Assembly (NCBI GenBank): GCA_958403905.1
Contig: CATXZD010000007.1
Span: 60,548 to 124,547 of the forward strand
DNA: 64,000 nt
Origin: an uncultured Ruminococcus sp.
GTDB taxonomy: Bacteria; Bacillota; Clostridia; Oscillospirales; Acutalibacteraceae
Direction of reading: 5' to 3'
The notes below the pieces were generated by a model, which saw only the letters and a program-made list of their open reading frames with translations, did no database searches and was not told where the DNA came from. Positions 33,910-42,656 of the stretch are shown here, piece by piece. The position numbers and the translations under genes were made by a program. The first letter of the stretch is position 1. Each line of letters opens with the position of its first letter.

Positions 33910-35243
33910 ATTATAAAGTCGGCATAGTGTCGCTTGGTTGCGCAAAAAATCAGGTTGACGCCGAAATGCTCTTGTTCACACTAAAAAACAGAGGATTTAC
34001 AATTGTAAATGATCCTGCGGACGCTGACGCGGTAATTGTAAATACCTGCGGATTTATTGATTCTGCAAAACAGGAAAGTATTGATGAGATAATTGAACTC
34101 GGCAAATTAAAGCAGGAGGGCACAATCAAGGCGATTGTTGTGACGGGTTGTCTTGCCGAGAGATATAAAAATGAAATTACAAAACAGCTTTACGAGGTTG
34201 ACGCCGCAATAGGAATCGGTGCAAATCAAAAGATTGCCGATGTTGTACTTGAAGCGCTAAACGGCAAAAAGACAGAGCTTTTTCCTGATAAATCGCTTCT
34301 CCCTATGGAGGGCGGCAGAATTCAGTCAACACCTTTTTACACAGCATATATCAAGATTGCAGAGGGTTGTGACAATTGCTGTTCCTACTGCGCAATTCCG
34401 CTTATCAGGGGACATTTTCGCAGCAGACAGCCTGACGAGATTGTGAAAGAAGCAGAACAGCTTGCCGCAAGCGGTGTTAAGGAACTTAATGTAATTGCTC
34501 AGGATACTACACGCTACGGCGAGGATTTGTTCGGCGAGCCGTACCTTGCAAAGCTTTTAAAACGACTTTGCAAAATTGACGACTTTAAGTGGATAAGGGT
34601 ACTTTACTGCTATCCCGACAGAGTGACCGACGAGCTTATTGATGTTATCGCAGAGGAAGACAAAATTGTAAAGTATATCGACATTCCGCTACAGCACTGC
34701 AACGGCGAGGTTTTAAAGAATATGAACCGCCGTGGCAACAGAGAAAGTCTTACGGCATTGATTAATAAAATTAAGTCAAAAATTCCGAATGTGATTTTCC
34801 GTTCAACCTTTATAACAGGTTTTCCCGGAGAAACTGAAGAGCAGTTCGAGGAGCTTGCTGACTTTGCCGCAGAAATAAAATTCCAGCGGCTCGGTTGCTT
34901 CCCCTACTCAAAAGAGGAGGACACCAAGGCTTCTCTTATGGAAAATCAGATTGAAGATGACATTAAGCAGAAGCGTGCCGACATAATTATGGAGCATCAG
35001 CAGAGCGTCATGGCTGAGTACTGCGAAAGTCTTATCGGAAGTGATGTTGAAGTTCTCGTTGAGGGCTACGATAAGCTTGCAGAGTGCTTCTTCGGCAGAA
35101 CCTACGCTGACGCACCTGAGGTTGACGGCTGTGTGTTCTTCACCTGTGACGGCGAAAAGCCAAAGGCAGGCAACTTTGTAAAAGTTAAAATCACCGACTA
35201 TATGGGATGCGACCCTGTTGGTGAGTGTGTAAATGTAAATTAG
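33906..35243 (+). CDS. rimO: Ribosomal protein S12 methylthiotransferase
   Basis: The 445-residue radical-SAM enzyme has the N-terminal UPF0004 domain (SLGCAKNQVDAE), the radical-SAM cysteines in CDNCCSYCAIP (about residues 157-165) and a C-terminal TRAM domain. RimO adds a methylthio group to Asp of S12. The QVDAE motif and context fit RimO rather than MiaB. It overlaps recX by 4 bp, giving a recA-recX-rimO operon. Confidence 0.94.
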   Translation: MNYKVGIVSLGCAKNQVDAEMLLFTLKNRGFTIVNDPADADAVIVNTCGFIDSAKQESIDEIIELGKLKQEGTIKAIVVTGCLAERYKNEITKQLYEVDAAIGIGANQKIADVVLEALNGKKTELFPDKSLLPMEGGRIQSTPFYTAYIKIAEGCDNCCSYCAIPLIRGHFRSRQPDEIVKEAEQLAASGVKELNVIAQDTTRYGEDLFGEPYLAKLLKRLCKIDDFKWIRVLYCYPDRVTDELIDVIAEEDKIVKYIDIPLQHCNGEVLKNMNRRGNRESLTALINKIKSKIPNVIFRSTFITGFPGETEEQFEELADFAAEIKFQRLGCFPYSKEEDTKASLMENQIEDDIKQKRADIIMEHQQSVMAEYCESLIGSDVEVLVEGYDKLAECFFGRTYADAPEVDGCVFFTCDGEKPKAGNFVKVKITDYMGCDPVGECVNVN

Positions 35244-35267
35244 TTATTAACTTGAGGTTAAGTGATT

Positions 35268-35834
35268 ATGAATATCTATGATAATTGCCCTATATTAGAA
35301 AACAACAATTACTTGCTGAGAATAGTTGAAAAGCAGGACTGTGAAGATTTGTTTGAGGTTTACAGCGATAAAAATGCTTTGCCGTTTTTTAACAGTGATA
35401 ATTGTGACGGCGACAACTTTTACTATCCTACAAAAGAACGAATGTCCGAAGCTGTGTTATTCTGGATTTCAGCATTTGAAAACAAGTGGTTTGTAAGAAT
35501 GTCCATTGTAGATAAATCAACCTCAAAGGTTATAGGCACGGCAGAACTATGCTATCGTGTATCTGAGGACGCTTTCAATAATATGGGAATTTTAAGAATA
35601 GATGTCGGAAGCGCTTATGAAACTGAAAATGTATTATTTGGAATTTTTTCGCTTGTTACCCCTGAGATGTTTAACTTGCTGGGATGCAGTGAAATAATTA
35701 CTAAAGCTCCCATTTATGCTGTTGAAAGAATAAAAGCGATACAAAAAGTTGGATTTACCAAATCTCAGAACTTACTGATTGGTACGAACGACGGTTATGC
35801 TTATAACGAATATTGGACTATCAGCAACCAATAA
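35268..35834 (+). CDS. GNAT-family N-acetyltransferase
   Basis: The 188-residue protein fits the RimJ/RimL-like acetyltransferases (LRIVEKQDCEDLFEVYSD at the start, KVIGTAELCYRV core strand, AVERIKAIQKVGFT near the end). Substrate is unknown. The GTG at 35262 and ATG at 35268 are both in frame; the ATG has the better spacing (9 nt) from SD GAGGT. It lies between rimO and pgsA with small gaps and may be co-transcribed. Confidence 0.85.
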   Translation: MNIYDNCPILENNNYLLRIVEKQDCEDLFEVYSDKNALPFFNSDNCDGDNFYYPTKERMSEAVLFWISAFENKWFVRMSIVDKSTSKVIGTAELCYRVSEDAFNNMGILRIDVGSAYETENVLFGIFSLVTPEMFNLLGCSEIITKAPIYAVERIKAIQKVGFTKSQNLLIGTNDGYAYNEYWTISNQ

Positions 35835-35911
35835 ACTGTATTTGTTTTTTTAGTGTATTTGCTTGTGTCAATATTATCCTAATAAAAATATGTAATAATT
35901 GAGGTAACAAA

Positions 35912-36502
35912 ATGAATTTACCCAATAAACTGACAGTAGGACGAATAATTCTCGTTCCGTTTTTAGTTGCGGCAATGCTGATTGATTTTCCGCTTCATCA
36001 CCTTGTCGCACTTATAATATTTGTAATTGCCTCGCTGACCGATATGCTCGATGGCAAAATTGCAAGGAAAAATAATCTTGTAACAGATTTCGGAAAGTTT
36101 GCAGATCCGCTTGCCGACAAAATTCTTGTTACGGCGGCACTGCTTTGCTTTGTTCAAAACGGTTACTGCGACTGTGTAGCCGTAATAATTGTTATGTTCA
36201 GAGAATTTGCCGTAACGTCAATAAGGCTGACAGCTGCCGCAAAAGGCAAGGTTGTAGCTGCAAATATCTTCGGCAAAATCAAAACTGTTTCGCAGATGAT
36301 TGCTATAATCGCAATTCTTCTTATGCAGCTTGTCCTTGATTTACCGTCAATAGGGTTTGCATTCTCTTCGGGACTTTCCAATACACTCAGCGTTGTTTTT
36401 TTTACAGTCGGAGAGGCTTTAATCTGGATTTCAACAATTTTTGCCGCAGTTTCGGGCATTATTTATATTATAGAAAACAAACGCTTCTTATCTGAAATGT
36501 AA
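35912..36502 (+). CDS. pgsA: CDP-diacylglycerol-glycerol-3-phosphate 3-phosphatidyltransferase
   Basis: The 196-residue membrane enzyme makes phosphatidylglycerophosphate. It has the CDP-alcohol phosphotransferase motif D-G-x2-A-R-x8-G-x3-D-x3-D in LTDMLDGKIARKNNLVTDFG and following KFADPLADK, plus about five membrane helices. SD TGAGG precedes the ATG. It is next to cysE, with a gap of 33 bp. Confidence 0.93.
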   Translation: MNLPNKLTVGRIILVPFLVAAMLIDFPLHHLVALIIFVIASLTDMLDGKIARKNNLVTDFGKFADPLADKILVTAALLCFVQNGYCDCVAVIIVMFREFAVTSIRLTAAAKGKVVAANIFGKIKTVSQMIAIIAILLMQLVLDLPSIGFAFSSGLSNTLSVVFFTVGEALIWISTIFAAVSGIIYIIENKRFLSEM

Positions 36503-36535
36503 AATTGAAATGTAAAATCGTTCGGAAGTGATAAT

Positions 36536-37183
36536 TTGTTCAGAACACTTAAATCCGACCTTAACGCCGTACTTGAGCGTGACCCTGCCGCAAGAAATAA
36601 GGCAGAAGTGTTTTTTCTCTACTCGGGCTTCAAGGCGGTAAGGTCGCACAGAAAAGCCAACTGGTTTTATAAACACAATTTCAAATTTATTGCACGCTGG
36701 ATTTCACAGCACAGCCGTCACAAGACGGGAATAGAAATTCACCCCGGCGCCACAATAGGAAAAGGTCTTTTTATTGACCACGGAATGGGCGTTGTAATCG
36801 GTGAAACTACGGTTATCGGCGATAACTGCACTATTTATCAGAACGTAACGCTCGGCGGTACGGGAAAGGACGCAGGTAAACGTCACCCGACGCTCGGCAA
36901 CAATGTTCTTGTAGGTTCGGGTGCAAAAGTACTTGGACCGTTTAAAGTGGGCGACAACGCCCGAATTGCTGCAGGCGCAGTTGTGCTTAGTGAAGTGCCT
37001 GCAAACGCAACCGCTGTAGGAGTGCCTGCAAGGGTAGTAAAGGTCAACGGAATCAGAAGCGAAGCACTCGACCAGATTCACGTTTCCGACCCTGTTGCAC
37101 TTGCACTTTGTAATCTTGAACACAAAATTAACCTGCTTAACGAGCAGATAGAAGAATTAAAAAAAGTCAACAGCAAGGAGTAA
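36536..37183 (+). CDS. cysE: Serine O-acetyltransferase
   Basis: The 215-residue enzyme acetylates serine for cysteine synthesis, supplying CysK. It has an N-terminal helical part and left-handed beta-helix hexapeptide repeats (GIEIHPGATIGKGLFIDHG, VVIGETTVIGDNCTIYQNVTLGG) with the catalytic His and Asp positions. It starts with TTG after SD CGGAAGTGA. It is 5 bp from cysS, the common cysE-cysS pair of Firmicutes. In many relatives this pair is preceded by a T-box; none was seen here. Confidence 0.94.
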   Translation: MFRTLKSDLNAVLERDPAARNKAEVFFLYSGFKAVRSHRKANWFYKHNFKFIARWISQHSRHKTGIEIHPGATIGKGLFIDHGMGVVIGETTVIGDNCTIYQNVTLGGTGKDAGKRHPTLGNNVLVGSGAKVLGPFKVGDNARIAAGAVVLSEVPANATAVGVPARVVKVNGIRSEALDQIHVSDPVALALCNLEHKINLLNEQIEELKKVNSKE

Positions 37184-37188
37184 TCAAT

Positions 37189-38595
37189 ATGATTTTATAT
37201 AACTCTCTCGGACAGACAAAACAGGAATTTGTACCCCACACTCCGGGCAAGGTCAATATGTATACCTGCGGACCTACTGTTTATCACTTTGCGCACATCG
37301 GCAATCTCCGCACTTATATTATGGAGGATGTGCTTGAAAAGTATCTCCGTTTTTCGGGATATGATGTTAACCGCGTTATGAATATTACTGACGTAGGTCA
37401 CCTTTCAAGCGATGCAGATACGGGTGAGGACAAAATGCTTGCTGGTGCAAAGCGAGAGCATAAGACAGTGCTTGAAATTGCAAAGTTCTACACAGACGCA
37501 TTTTTTGCTGACTGCGAAAAGCTCAATATTAAACGTCCTGATGTTGTAGAGCCGGCAACAAATTGTATTGACAGCTTTATCAATATGATTTCTGTTCTGC
37601 TTGAGAAGGGTTATGCCTATATTGCAGGCGGCAATGTTTATTTTGATACTTCAAAGCTTGATTCCTACTACGTTTTCGGCAATATGAATGAAGAAGACCT
37701 TGCAGTGGGAGTTCGTGACAGCGTTGAAGAAGACGAAAACAAGCGCAACAAGGCTGATTTTGTTCTTTGGTTCACAAAGTCAAAGTTTGAATCGCAGGAG
37801 CTTAAATGGGAAAGCCCGTGGGGAATCGGCTATCCCGGCTGGCATATTGAGTGTTCGTGTATAAGCTATAAGCACAACGGCGAGTACCTTGATATTCATT
37901 GCGGCGGAATCGACAATGCTTTTCCGCACCACACAAATGAAATTGCCCAGAGTGAAGCCTTCCTCGGTCATAAATGGTGCAATTACTGGTTCCACGTTCT
38001 TCATTTGAACGACGCAAGAGGTAAAATGAGTAAATCAAAAGGCGATTTTCTCACAGTTTCGCTTCTTGAAAGCAAGGGTTACAATCCGCTTGTTTACAGA
38101 ATGTTCTGCTTGCAGAGCCACTACCGCAAGCCTCTTACGTTTTCGTATGACAGCCTTGACAATACCGCAAAGGCTTATGATAAGCTTGTCAAGAGAATTT
38201 CTTCGCTTGACAAAAACGGCGAGGTTGACAATGCAAAGGCAGATGAGCTTATCAAATCTTTCAAGACTGCTCTTGACAATGATTTAAACACATCTTTAGG
38301 TCTTACCTGTGTTTACGACGCTTTAAAGGCTGATACAAACGACGCTACAAAGCTTTATGTTATTTCAGAGTTTGACAAGGTGCTTTCACTCGGACTTATC
38401 GGCGCAGAGAGCGAAGAAAAAGCTGATGAAAGCGATAACGAAGCAAACGCAGAGATTGAGTCGCTGATTGCTCAAAGAACAAAGGCTCGTGCCGAAAAAG
38501 ACTGGGCAACAGCAGATGCAATCAGAGATAAGCTCAAAGAAATGAAGGTTGTTGTTGAAGATACAAAAGACGGTATCAAGTGGCATTTTGAATAA
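37189..38595 (+). CDS. cysS: Cysteinyl-tRNA synthetase
   Basis: The 468-residue class I synthetase charges tRNA-Cys. It has CGPTVYHFAHIGNLR (HIGH-type), zinc ligands in HIECSC, HHTNE, and the KMSKS loop as GKMSKSKGD, plus a charged C-terminal anticodon region. It is 5 bp from cysE and is followed by a GC-rich hairpin at 38610. Length is normal. Confidence 0.96.
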   Translation: MILYNSLGQTKQEFVPHTPGKVNMYTCGPTVYHFAHIGNLRTYIMEDVLEKYLRFSGYDVNRVMNITDVGHLSSDADTGEDKMLAGAKREHKTVLEIAKFYTDAFFADCEKLNIKRPDVVEPATNCIDSFINMISVLLEKGYAYIAGGNVYFDTSKLDSYYVFGNMNEEDLAVGVRDSVEEDENKRNKADFVLWFTKSKFESQELKWESPWGIGYPGWHIECSCISYKHNGEYLDIHCGGIDNAFPHHTNEIAQSEAFLGHKWCNYWFHVLHLNDARGKMSKSKGDFLTVSLLESKGYNPLVYRMFCLQSHYRKPLTFSYDSLDNTAKAYDKLVKRISSLDKNGEVDNAKADELIKSFKTALDNDLNTSLGLTCVYDALKADTNDATKLYVISEFDKVLSLGLIGAESEEKADESDNEANAEIESLIAQRTKARAEKDWATADAIRDKLKEMKVVVEDTKDGIKWHFE

Positions 38596-38609
38596 TTTTA
38601 AATTAGTGT

Positions 38610-38635
38610 CGGGGCGGCACTCAGCTGCCGCCCTG
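38610..38635. terminator. GC-rich hairpin after cysS
   Basis: GGGCGGCA and TGCCGCCC arms with a CTCAGC loop lack a T-run. It resembles REP-like hairpins common 3' of genes in these genomes and may slow transcription between cysS and the riboswitch. Confidence 0.5.
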
Positions 38636-38676
38636 ATATAAAAGTAATGTTTACAATTTAGACGGTAAAATTCCGT

Positions 38677-38804
38677 CAGGAAACGGTTCCGACATTTACT
38701 CGGATAATTGAGAATTCGGTGAGAATCCGAAACAACAGTCATTACTGTGTTTGACAATCAGCGTTTTGCTGCTTGTCATAAGTCAGATCGCATCCCGTTT
38801 CCTT
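38677..38804 (+). ncRNA. Cobalamin riboswitch
   Basis: The element shows the cobalamin-riboswitch core: GAATTCGGTGAGAATCCGA, then ACAACAGTCATTACTGT, and AAGTCAGATCGC near the 3' end, closed by AGGAAACGG (38677-) with CCGTTTCCT (to 38804). It lies upstream of a predicted corrinoid capture and ECF transport operon, which is the expected target. A terminator at 38913 and the SD near 38990 form the expression platform, so high B12 should lower expression. Confidence 0.88.
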
Positions 38805-38912
38805 GGTTTTGCAATCTCGGACAAAGGAGAAAAGCAGCCGATTATATCAAGATATGATTTGTTTTTATCTATGCTTGGTATTAAACCTCTCGTTTTTCGA
38901 GGGGTGTTTGGT

Positions 38913-38943
38913 GTGCTTTCCTTTAGAGGAGGGCACTTTTTAC
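38913..38943 (+). terminator. Riboswitch expression-platform terminator
   Basis: GTGCTTTCCT and AGGAGGGCAC form a 10-bp stem (G-U pairs) with a TTAG loop followed by TTTTT, 62 nt before the operon start. A preceding hairpin, ACCTCTCG/CGAGGGGT at 38884-38904, may be part of the switch. Confidence 0.7.
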
Positions 38944-39005
38944 GTTACAGATATTTTTATGCTTAATGTTTAGCCCTCTGAATATATACAGGAAAGGTGA
39001 TAAAA

Positions 39006-40868
39006 ATGAAAGAAAGATTAAAAAAACTAACCGCTCTTTTTACTGCGGCAATTATGGTGACAGCGCTTTTTACGGCGTCACTTACAGCCAATGCCGCTGA
39101 TACCGACAAGGTGAGAGTAACGGTTAAAAACGAAGTGTATTCAGCTGCTGACGGTGCCGCTTGGGATGGAACGCTGATTGACGAATGGGTAAGCATTGAC
39201 GAATCTTCAACAATGATGAGCGTGCTTGTTTCTGTTCTTGACAGTAAGTATTACACACAAACAGGTGCAGAGAATAACTATATCACTGAAATTAACGGAC
39301 TTAAAGCAGGCGACGCAGGTAATATGAGCGGCTGGATGAGTACGATAAATGATTGGTTTGCCGACGAAGGATGCGATGCGTTCAGCGTTGCAAACGGTAC
39401 GCTTGAAAGCGGAGATGAACTATGCTTTGTTTACTCAAATGCGTGGGGTGCTGACGTAGGAAGCCTTTGGGGTAACAGCGACACTTCGCTTGCCTCTCTT
39501 GAGGTCAGCGACGGAACACTTTCGCCCGAGTTTTCTTCTTCAGTGAATGAGTACACACTTACTCTTGACGGCGAAACGAGCGTGGTTGTTACTCCGACAG
39601 CCGTTAATAAAAACTATCAGGTGAGAACCTACAAAAACGAGTATACACCTGATGTTGACGGTTCGGAATATAAGCGCTCGGATTCAATCGACGTAAAAGA
39701 CGGCGATACACTTTATGTTGCAGTCGGCGACCCTGCATGGCGTTCAATGAATGAAAGCGAAAGAGCTAATGTTTATACAATCAATGTAAAGGTTAACGAC
39801 GAGGTTTCAGAAAAAATTGAAAACACGGGTAATTATCTACTTTCACTCGGCGTTCCCGAGGTGGGTTCAGTCGGCGGTGAATGGCGTGTACTTGGACTTG
39901 CAAGAGCTGAAAAAATTACAAGTGAGCTTGCTGACGGATATTACAAAAAGCTTGTAAGCTATGTTGAAGCTAACGGCAGCGGTAAGCTTGATGCAAGAAA
40001 ATCAACGGAAAATTCAAGGGTAATTATAGCGCTTTCTGCAATAGGCAAGGATGCAACCAGCGTTGCGGGTTATAACCTTATTGAGCCTCTTGCAGACTAT
40101 GATTTTGTAACTTGGCAGGGACTTAACGGGCCTGTATTTGCTTTAATCGCGCTTGATACATACAATTATGAAATTCCGGCTGCAAGTGACGGAGCAAAGC
40201 AGACAACACGTGAAAATCTGGTTAATTTCATTTTGGAAAAACAGCTTGAAAACGGCGGCTGGACTTTCTTCGGAAGTACTGCTGACCCAGATATGACAGG
40301 TATGGCTATTCAAGCTCTTGCGCCCTACTACAGCAAAAATGCTGACGTTAAAGCAGCCGTTGACAAGGCTCTTGATGTTTTATCATCCGCCCAGCAGGAC
40401 AATGGCGGATTTGCTTCATGGGGTACAGTAAATGTTGAAAGCTGTGCACAGGTGCTTACTGCGCTTGCAAGCCTTGGAATTGACGCAGATACAGACGAAA
40501 GATTCATCAAAAACGGCAATACTCTTGTTGACGCAATTATGGATTTTTCCGTTGAAAACGGCTTTGCTCATATTATCGGCGGCGGATATAACCAAATGGC
40601 AACCGAGCAGGCATATTATGCGCTTGTGTCATATAGCCGAGTTAAAAACGGCAAAACCTCTCTTTACGATATGTCTGATGTTAAAAAACTAAGATATGAC
40701 GTAAACGGTGACGGAGTTATAAATATCAACGACTGCACTATGATTCAGAAATATGCCGCAAGTCTTGCAGAACTTACAGATGAACAGCTTAAAAAGGCTG
40801 ACTGCAATAATGACGGCATAGTAAATGTCATCGACGCAACAACACTTCAGAAAATAATTGTTGAATAA
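39006..40868 (+). CDS. Secreted dockerin protein with DUF4430 and TED-like helical repeats (putative corrinoid binder)
   Basis: The 620-residue protein has a signal peptide (cleavage near ANA-ADT), a DUF4430 domain (about 34-145, GNMSGWMSTINDWFADEGCDAF), a cadherin-like beta sandwich (about 150-250, LASLEVSDGTLSPEFSSSVNEYTL), an alpha-barrel region with squalene-cyclase-like repeats (ENGGWTFFG, QDNGGFASWG; about 265-555) and a type I dockerin with two Ca-binding repeats (DVNGDGVININD, DCNNDGIVNVID). This domain set resembles intrinsic factor/transcobalamin in two halves. It is the first gene behind a cobalamin riboswitch and precedes an ECF transporter. Binding of cobalamin is inferred; attachment to a scaffoldin via the dockerin is expected from the family. 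Confidence 0.87.
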   Translation: MKERLKKLTALFTAAIMVTALFTASLTANAADTDKVRVTVKNEVYSAADGAAWDGTLIDEWVSIDESSTMMSVLVSVLDSKYYTQTGAENNYITEINGLKAGDAGNMSGWMSTINDWFADEGCDAFSVANGTLESGDELCFVYSNAWGADVGSLWGNSDTSLASLEVSDGTLSPEFSSSVNEYTLTLDGETSVVVTPTAVNKNYQVRTYKNEYTPDVDGSEYKRSDSIDVKDGDTLYVAVGDPAWRSMNESERANVYTINVKVNDEVSEKIENTGNYLLSLGVPEVGSVGGEWRVLGLARAEKITSELADGYYKKLVSYVEANGSGKLDARKSTENSRVIIALSAIGKDATSVAGYNLIEPLADYDFVTWQGLNGPVFALIALDTYNYEIPAASDGAKQTTRENLVNFILEKQLENGGWTFFGSTADPDMTGMAIQALAPYYSKNADVKAAVDKALDVLSSAQQDNGGFASWGTVNVESCAQVLTALASLGIDADTDERFIKNGNTLVDAIMDFSVENGFAHIIGGGYNQMATEQAYYALVSYSRVKNGKTSLYDMSDVKKLRYDVNGDGVININDCTMIQKYAASLAELTDEQLKKADCNNDGIVNVIDATTLQKIIVE

Positions 40869-40880
40869 TTTAGGACTATT

Positions 40881-41762
40881 ATGATTGAATTATTAAAAAA
40901 ACACAAATACAAAATTATAGCCGCAGTATGCGCTCTGGCGGTTTTAACGGGAGCATTTTTAGCTGGTGCAAGAATTGGCGACAATGCCCCTGCAAATGTA
41001 AAATCATCAACTGCCGATGTTGCGGTATTAACTGAAAATACAACAGTTTCGCAGAGGACAAATGAAAGCACTGCTCCAACTGTAATTTCGACAAAAGCAA
41101 CCGAGAAGAATAAGTCGGAGCAAAAGACAACTGTACCGACAATTGTTTCGCAGGCAAAAAGTGAACAGCCGGCTATATCGAATCAATCAAGCATATTATC
41201 AAATCCTTCTTCAGGCGTATCTTCAAAAACGAGTTCTAAAAGTACGCAGTCATCGACAAGCACAAAGCAGGATAAGTATAAAACGGATCCTATCCCCAAG
41301 GGAAAGCCGCAGCCTGTTGAACCGCAGGATAAGGAAATAACTGACAATACGCTTAAATGCACATTTTCAATTTCCTGTGCAACAGTGCTTGATAATATGG
41401 ATATGCTTGACAAATCCAAAAAAGAGATTATTCCCGATGACGGCTGGATTTTAAAACCCGTTACTGTCACCTTTAACGAGGGAGAATCTGTGTTTGATGT
41501 GCTCAAACAAGCTTGTAAGGACAATAAAATTCACCTTGAGTTTTCATTTACGCCGATTTATAATTCGGCATATATTGAAGGAATAAACAATCTTTATGAA
41601 TTTGATTGCGGAAGCCTTTCGGGCTGGATGTATGAAGTAAACGACTGGTTTCCGAATTACGGTTGTTCAAGGTATGAAGTTAAAAACGGCGATGTTATAG
41701 AGTGGCAGTATACCTGCAATCTCGGCGAAGATGTCGGAGGAAGTTACACATTAGGTGAGTAA
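40881..41762 (+). CDS. Membrane-anchored DUF4430 protein
   Basis: The 293-residue protein has an N-terminal membrane helix (about 10-30) with no lipobox, a long Ser/Thr/Lys-rich linker (about 35-145) and a C-terminal DUF4430 domain (about 155-293) with CGSLSGWMYEVNDWFPNYGCSRYEV. DUF4430 is the small beta domain of transcobalamin-like proteins. It lies 12 bp after the dockerin protein and 3 bp before ecfT, so it likely hands corrinoid to the ECF transporter at the cell surface. The linker would span the wall. Confidence 0.85.
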   Translation: MIELLKKHKYKIIAAVCALAVLTGAFLAGARIGDNAPANVKSSTADVAVLTENTTVSQRTNESTAPTVISTKATEKNKSEQKTTVPTIVSQAKSEQPAISNQSSILSNPSSGVSSKTSSKSTQSSTSTKQDKYKTDPIPKGKPQPVEPQDKEITDNTLKCTFSISCATVLDNMDMLDKSKKEIIPDDGWILKPVTVTFNEGESVFDVLKQACKDNKIHLEFSFTPIYNSAYIEGINNLYEFDCGSLSGWMYEVNDWFPNYGCSRYEVKNGDVIEWQYTCNLGEDVGGSYTLGE

Positions 41763-41765
41763 ACT

Positions 41766-42656
41766 ATGACTGACGCATTTTTTAAATTGCACCCTGCTGT
41801 AAATTTCATATTTTTTGCGTTTGTACTTGCGCTGTCAATGTTCATTATGAACCCGATTTGTCTTGCGCTGTCGCTTGTCTGCGCTTTTGTGAATGCAGTG
41901 TATTTAAATGGTATAAAGACGGTAAAGCTCTGCTTAAAATTCATTCTGCCTATGGCACTGCTTATAGTCCTGATAAATCCTGTGTTCAATCATCAGGGTG
42001 TAACGATTCTTACGTATTTTCCGTGGGACAATCCGCTGACGCTTGAGTCAATCGTCTACGGGATAGCGTCAGCGGCTTTGCTGTCCTCGGTAGTGTTGTG
42101 GTTTTCTGTGTTTAACAGCGTAATGACCTCCGACAAGATTGTCTATCTTTTCGGCAAAATAATACCGTCACTTAGTCTTGTGCTGTCAATGTCACTTCGC
42201 TTTGTACCGAAATTTTCGGCTCAGCTTAAAAACGTGAGAAACGCTCAAAGGTGCATCGGCAGGGATGTTTCCGATGGTTCGGCTGTGAGTCGTATAAAAA
42301 ACGGAATAAGAATCATTTCAATTATGCTTTCGTGGTCAATGGAAAATGCGATCGAAACTGCCGATTCAATGAAAAGCCGAGGGTTCGGTTTAAACGGCAG
42401 AACGGCTTATTCAATCTACAAATTTGACAGACGAGATTTAGTTATGCTGATTATTGTTGCATTGCTCGGTGTTTCGGTGAGCGTTTCGGCAATAATGGGT
42501 GTTATTGATTTTACCTACTATCCGTCAATAAAAGGCAGTTTAACAGATGTGCCGTCACTTATTGTGTTTTTTCTATATGGAATATTAATGCTGATTCCGA
42601 CAATTTTAAATATAGGGGAGGGGATTAAATGGAAGCGTTTAAGGTTAGTAATCTGA
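41766..42656 (+). CDS. ecfT: ECF transporter T component
   Basis: The 296-residue membrane protein has about six helices and the two coupling motifs of EcfT (AQRCIGRD and SMKSRGFG). It couples ATPase motion to the substrate-binding S component. Its end overlaps the ATPase-S fusion gene by 28 bp, a strong sign of translational linkage. It sits in the riboswitch-controlled operon, so vitamin B12 or another corrinoid is the probable cargo. Confidence 0.9.
   Translation: MTDAFFKLHPAVNFIFFAFVLALSMFIMNPICLALSLVCAFVNAVYLNGIKTVKLCLKFILPMALLIVLINPVFNHQGVTILTYFPWDNPLTLESIVYGIASAALLSSVVLWFSVFNSVMTSDKIVYLFGKIIPSLSLVLSMSLRFVPKFSAQLKNVRNAQRCIGRDVSDGSAVSRIKNGIRIISIMLSWSMENAIETADSMKSRGFGLNGRTAYSIYKFDRRDLVMLIIVALLGVSVSVSAIMGVIDFTYYPSIKGSLTDVPSLIVFFLYGILMLIPTILNIGEGIKWKRLRLVI

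Noticed and set aside
36300..36535. T-box leader before cysE-cysS
   Set aside because: No AGGGTGG-type antiterminator or specifier loop; the gap between pgsA and cysE is only 33 bp.
38751..38966. Plus-strand ORF of 71 codons
   Set aside because: It lies in the cobalamin riboswitch and its terminator and has no ribosome site.
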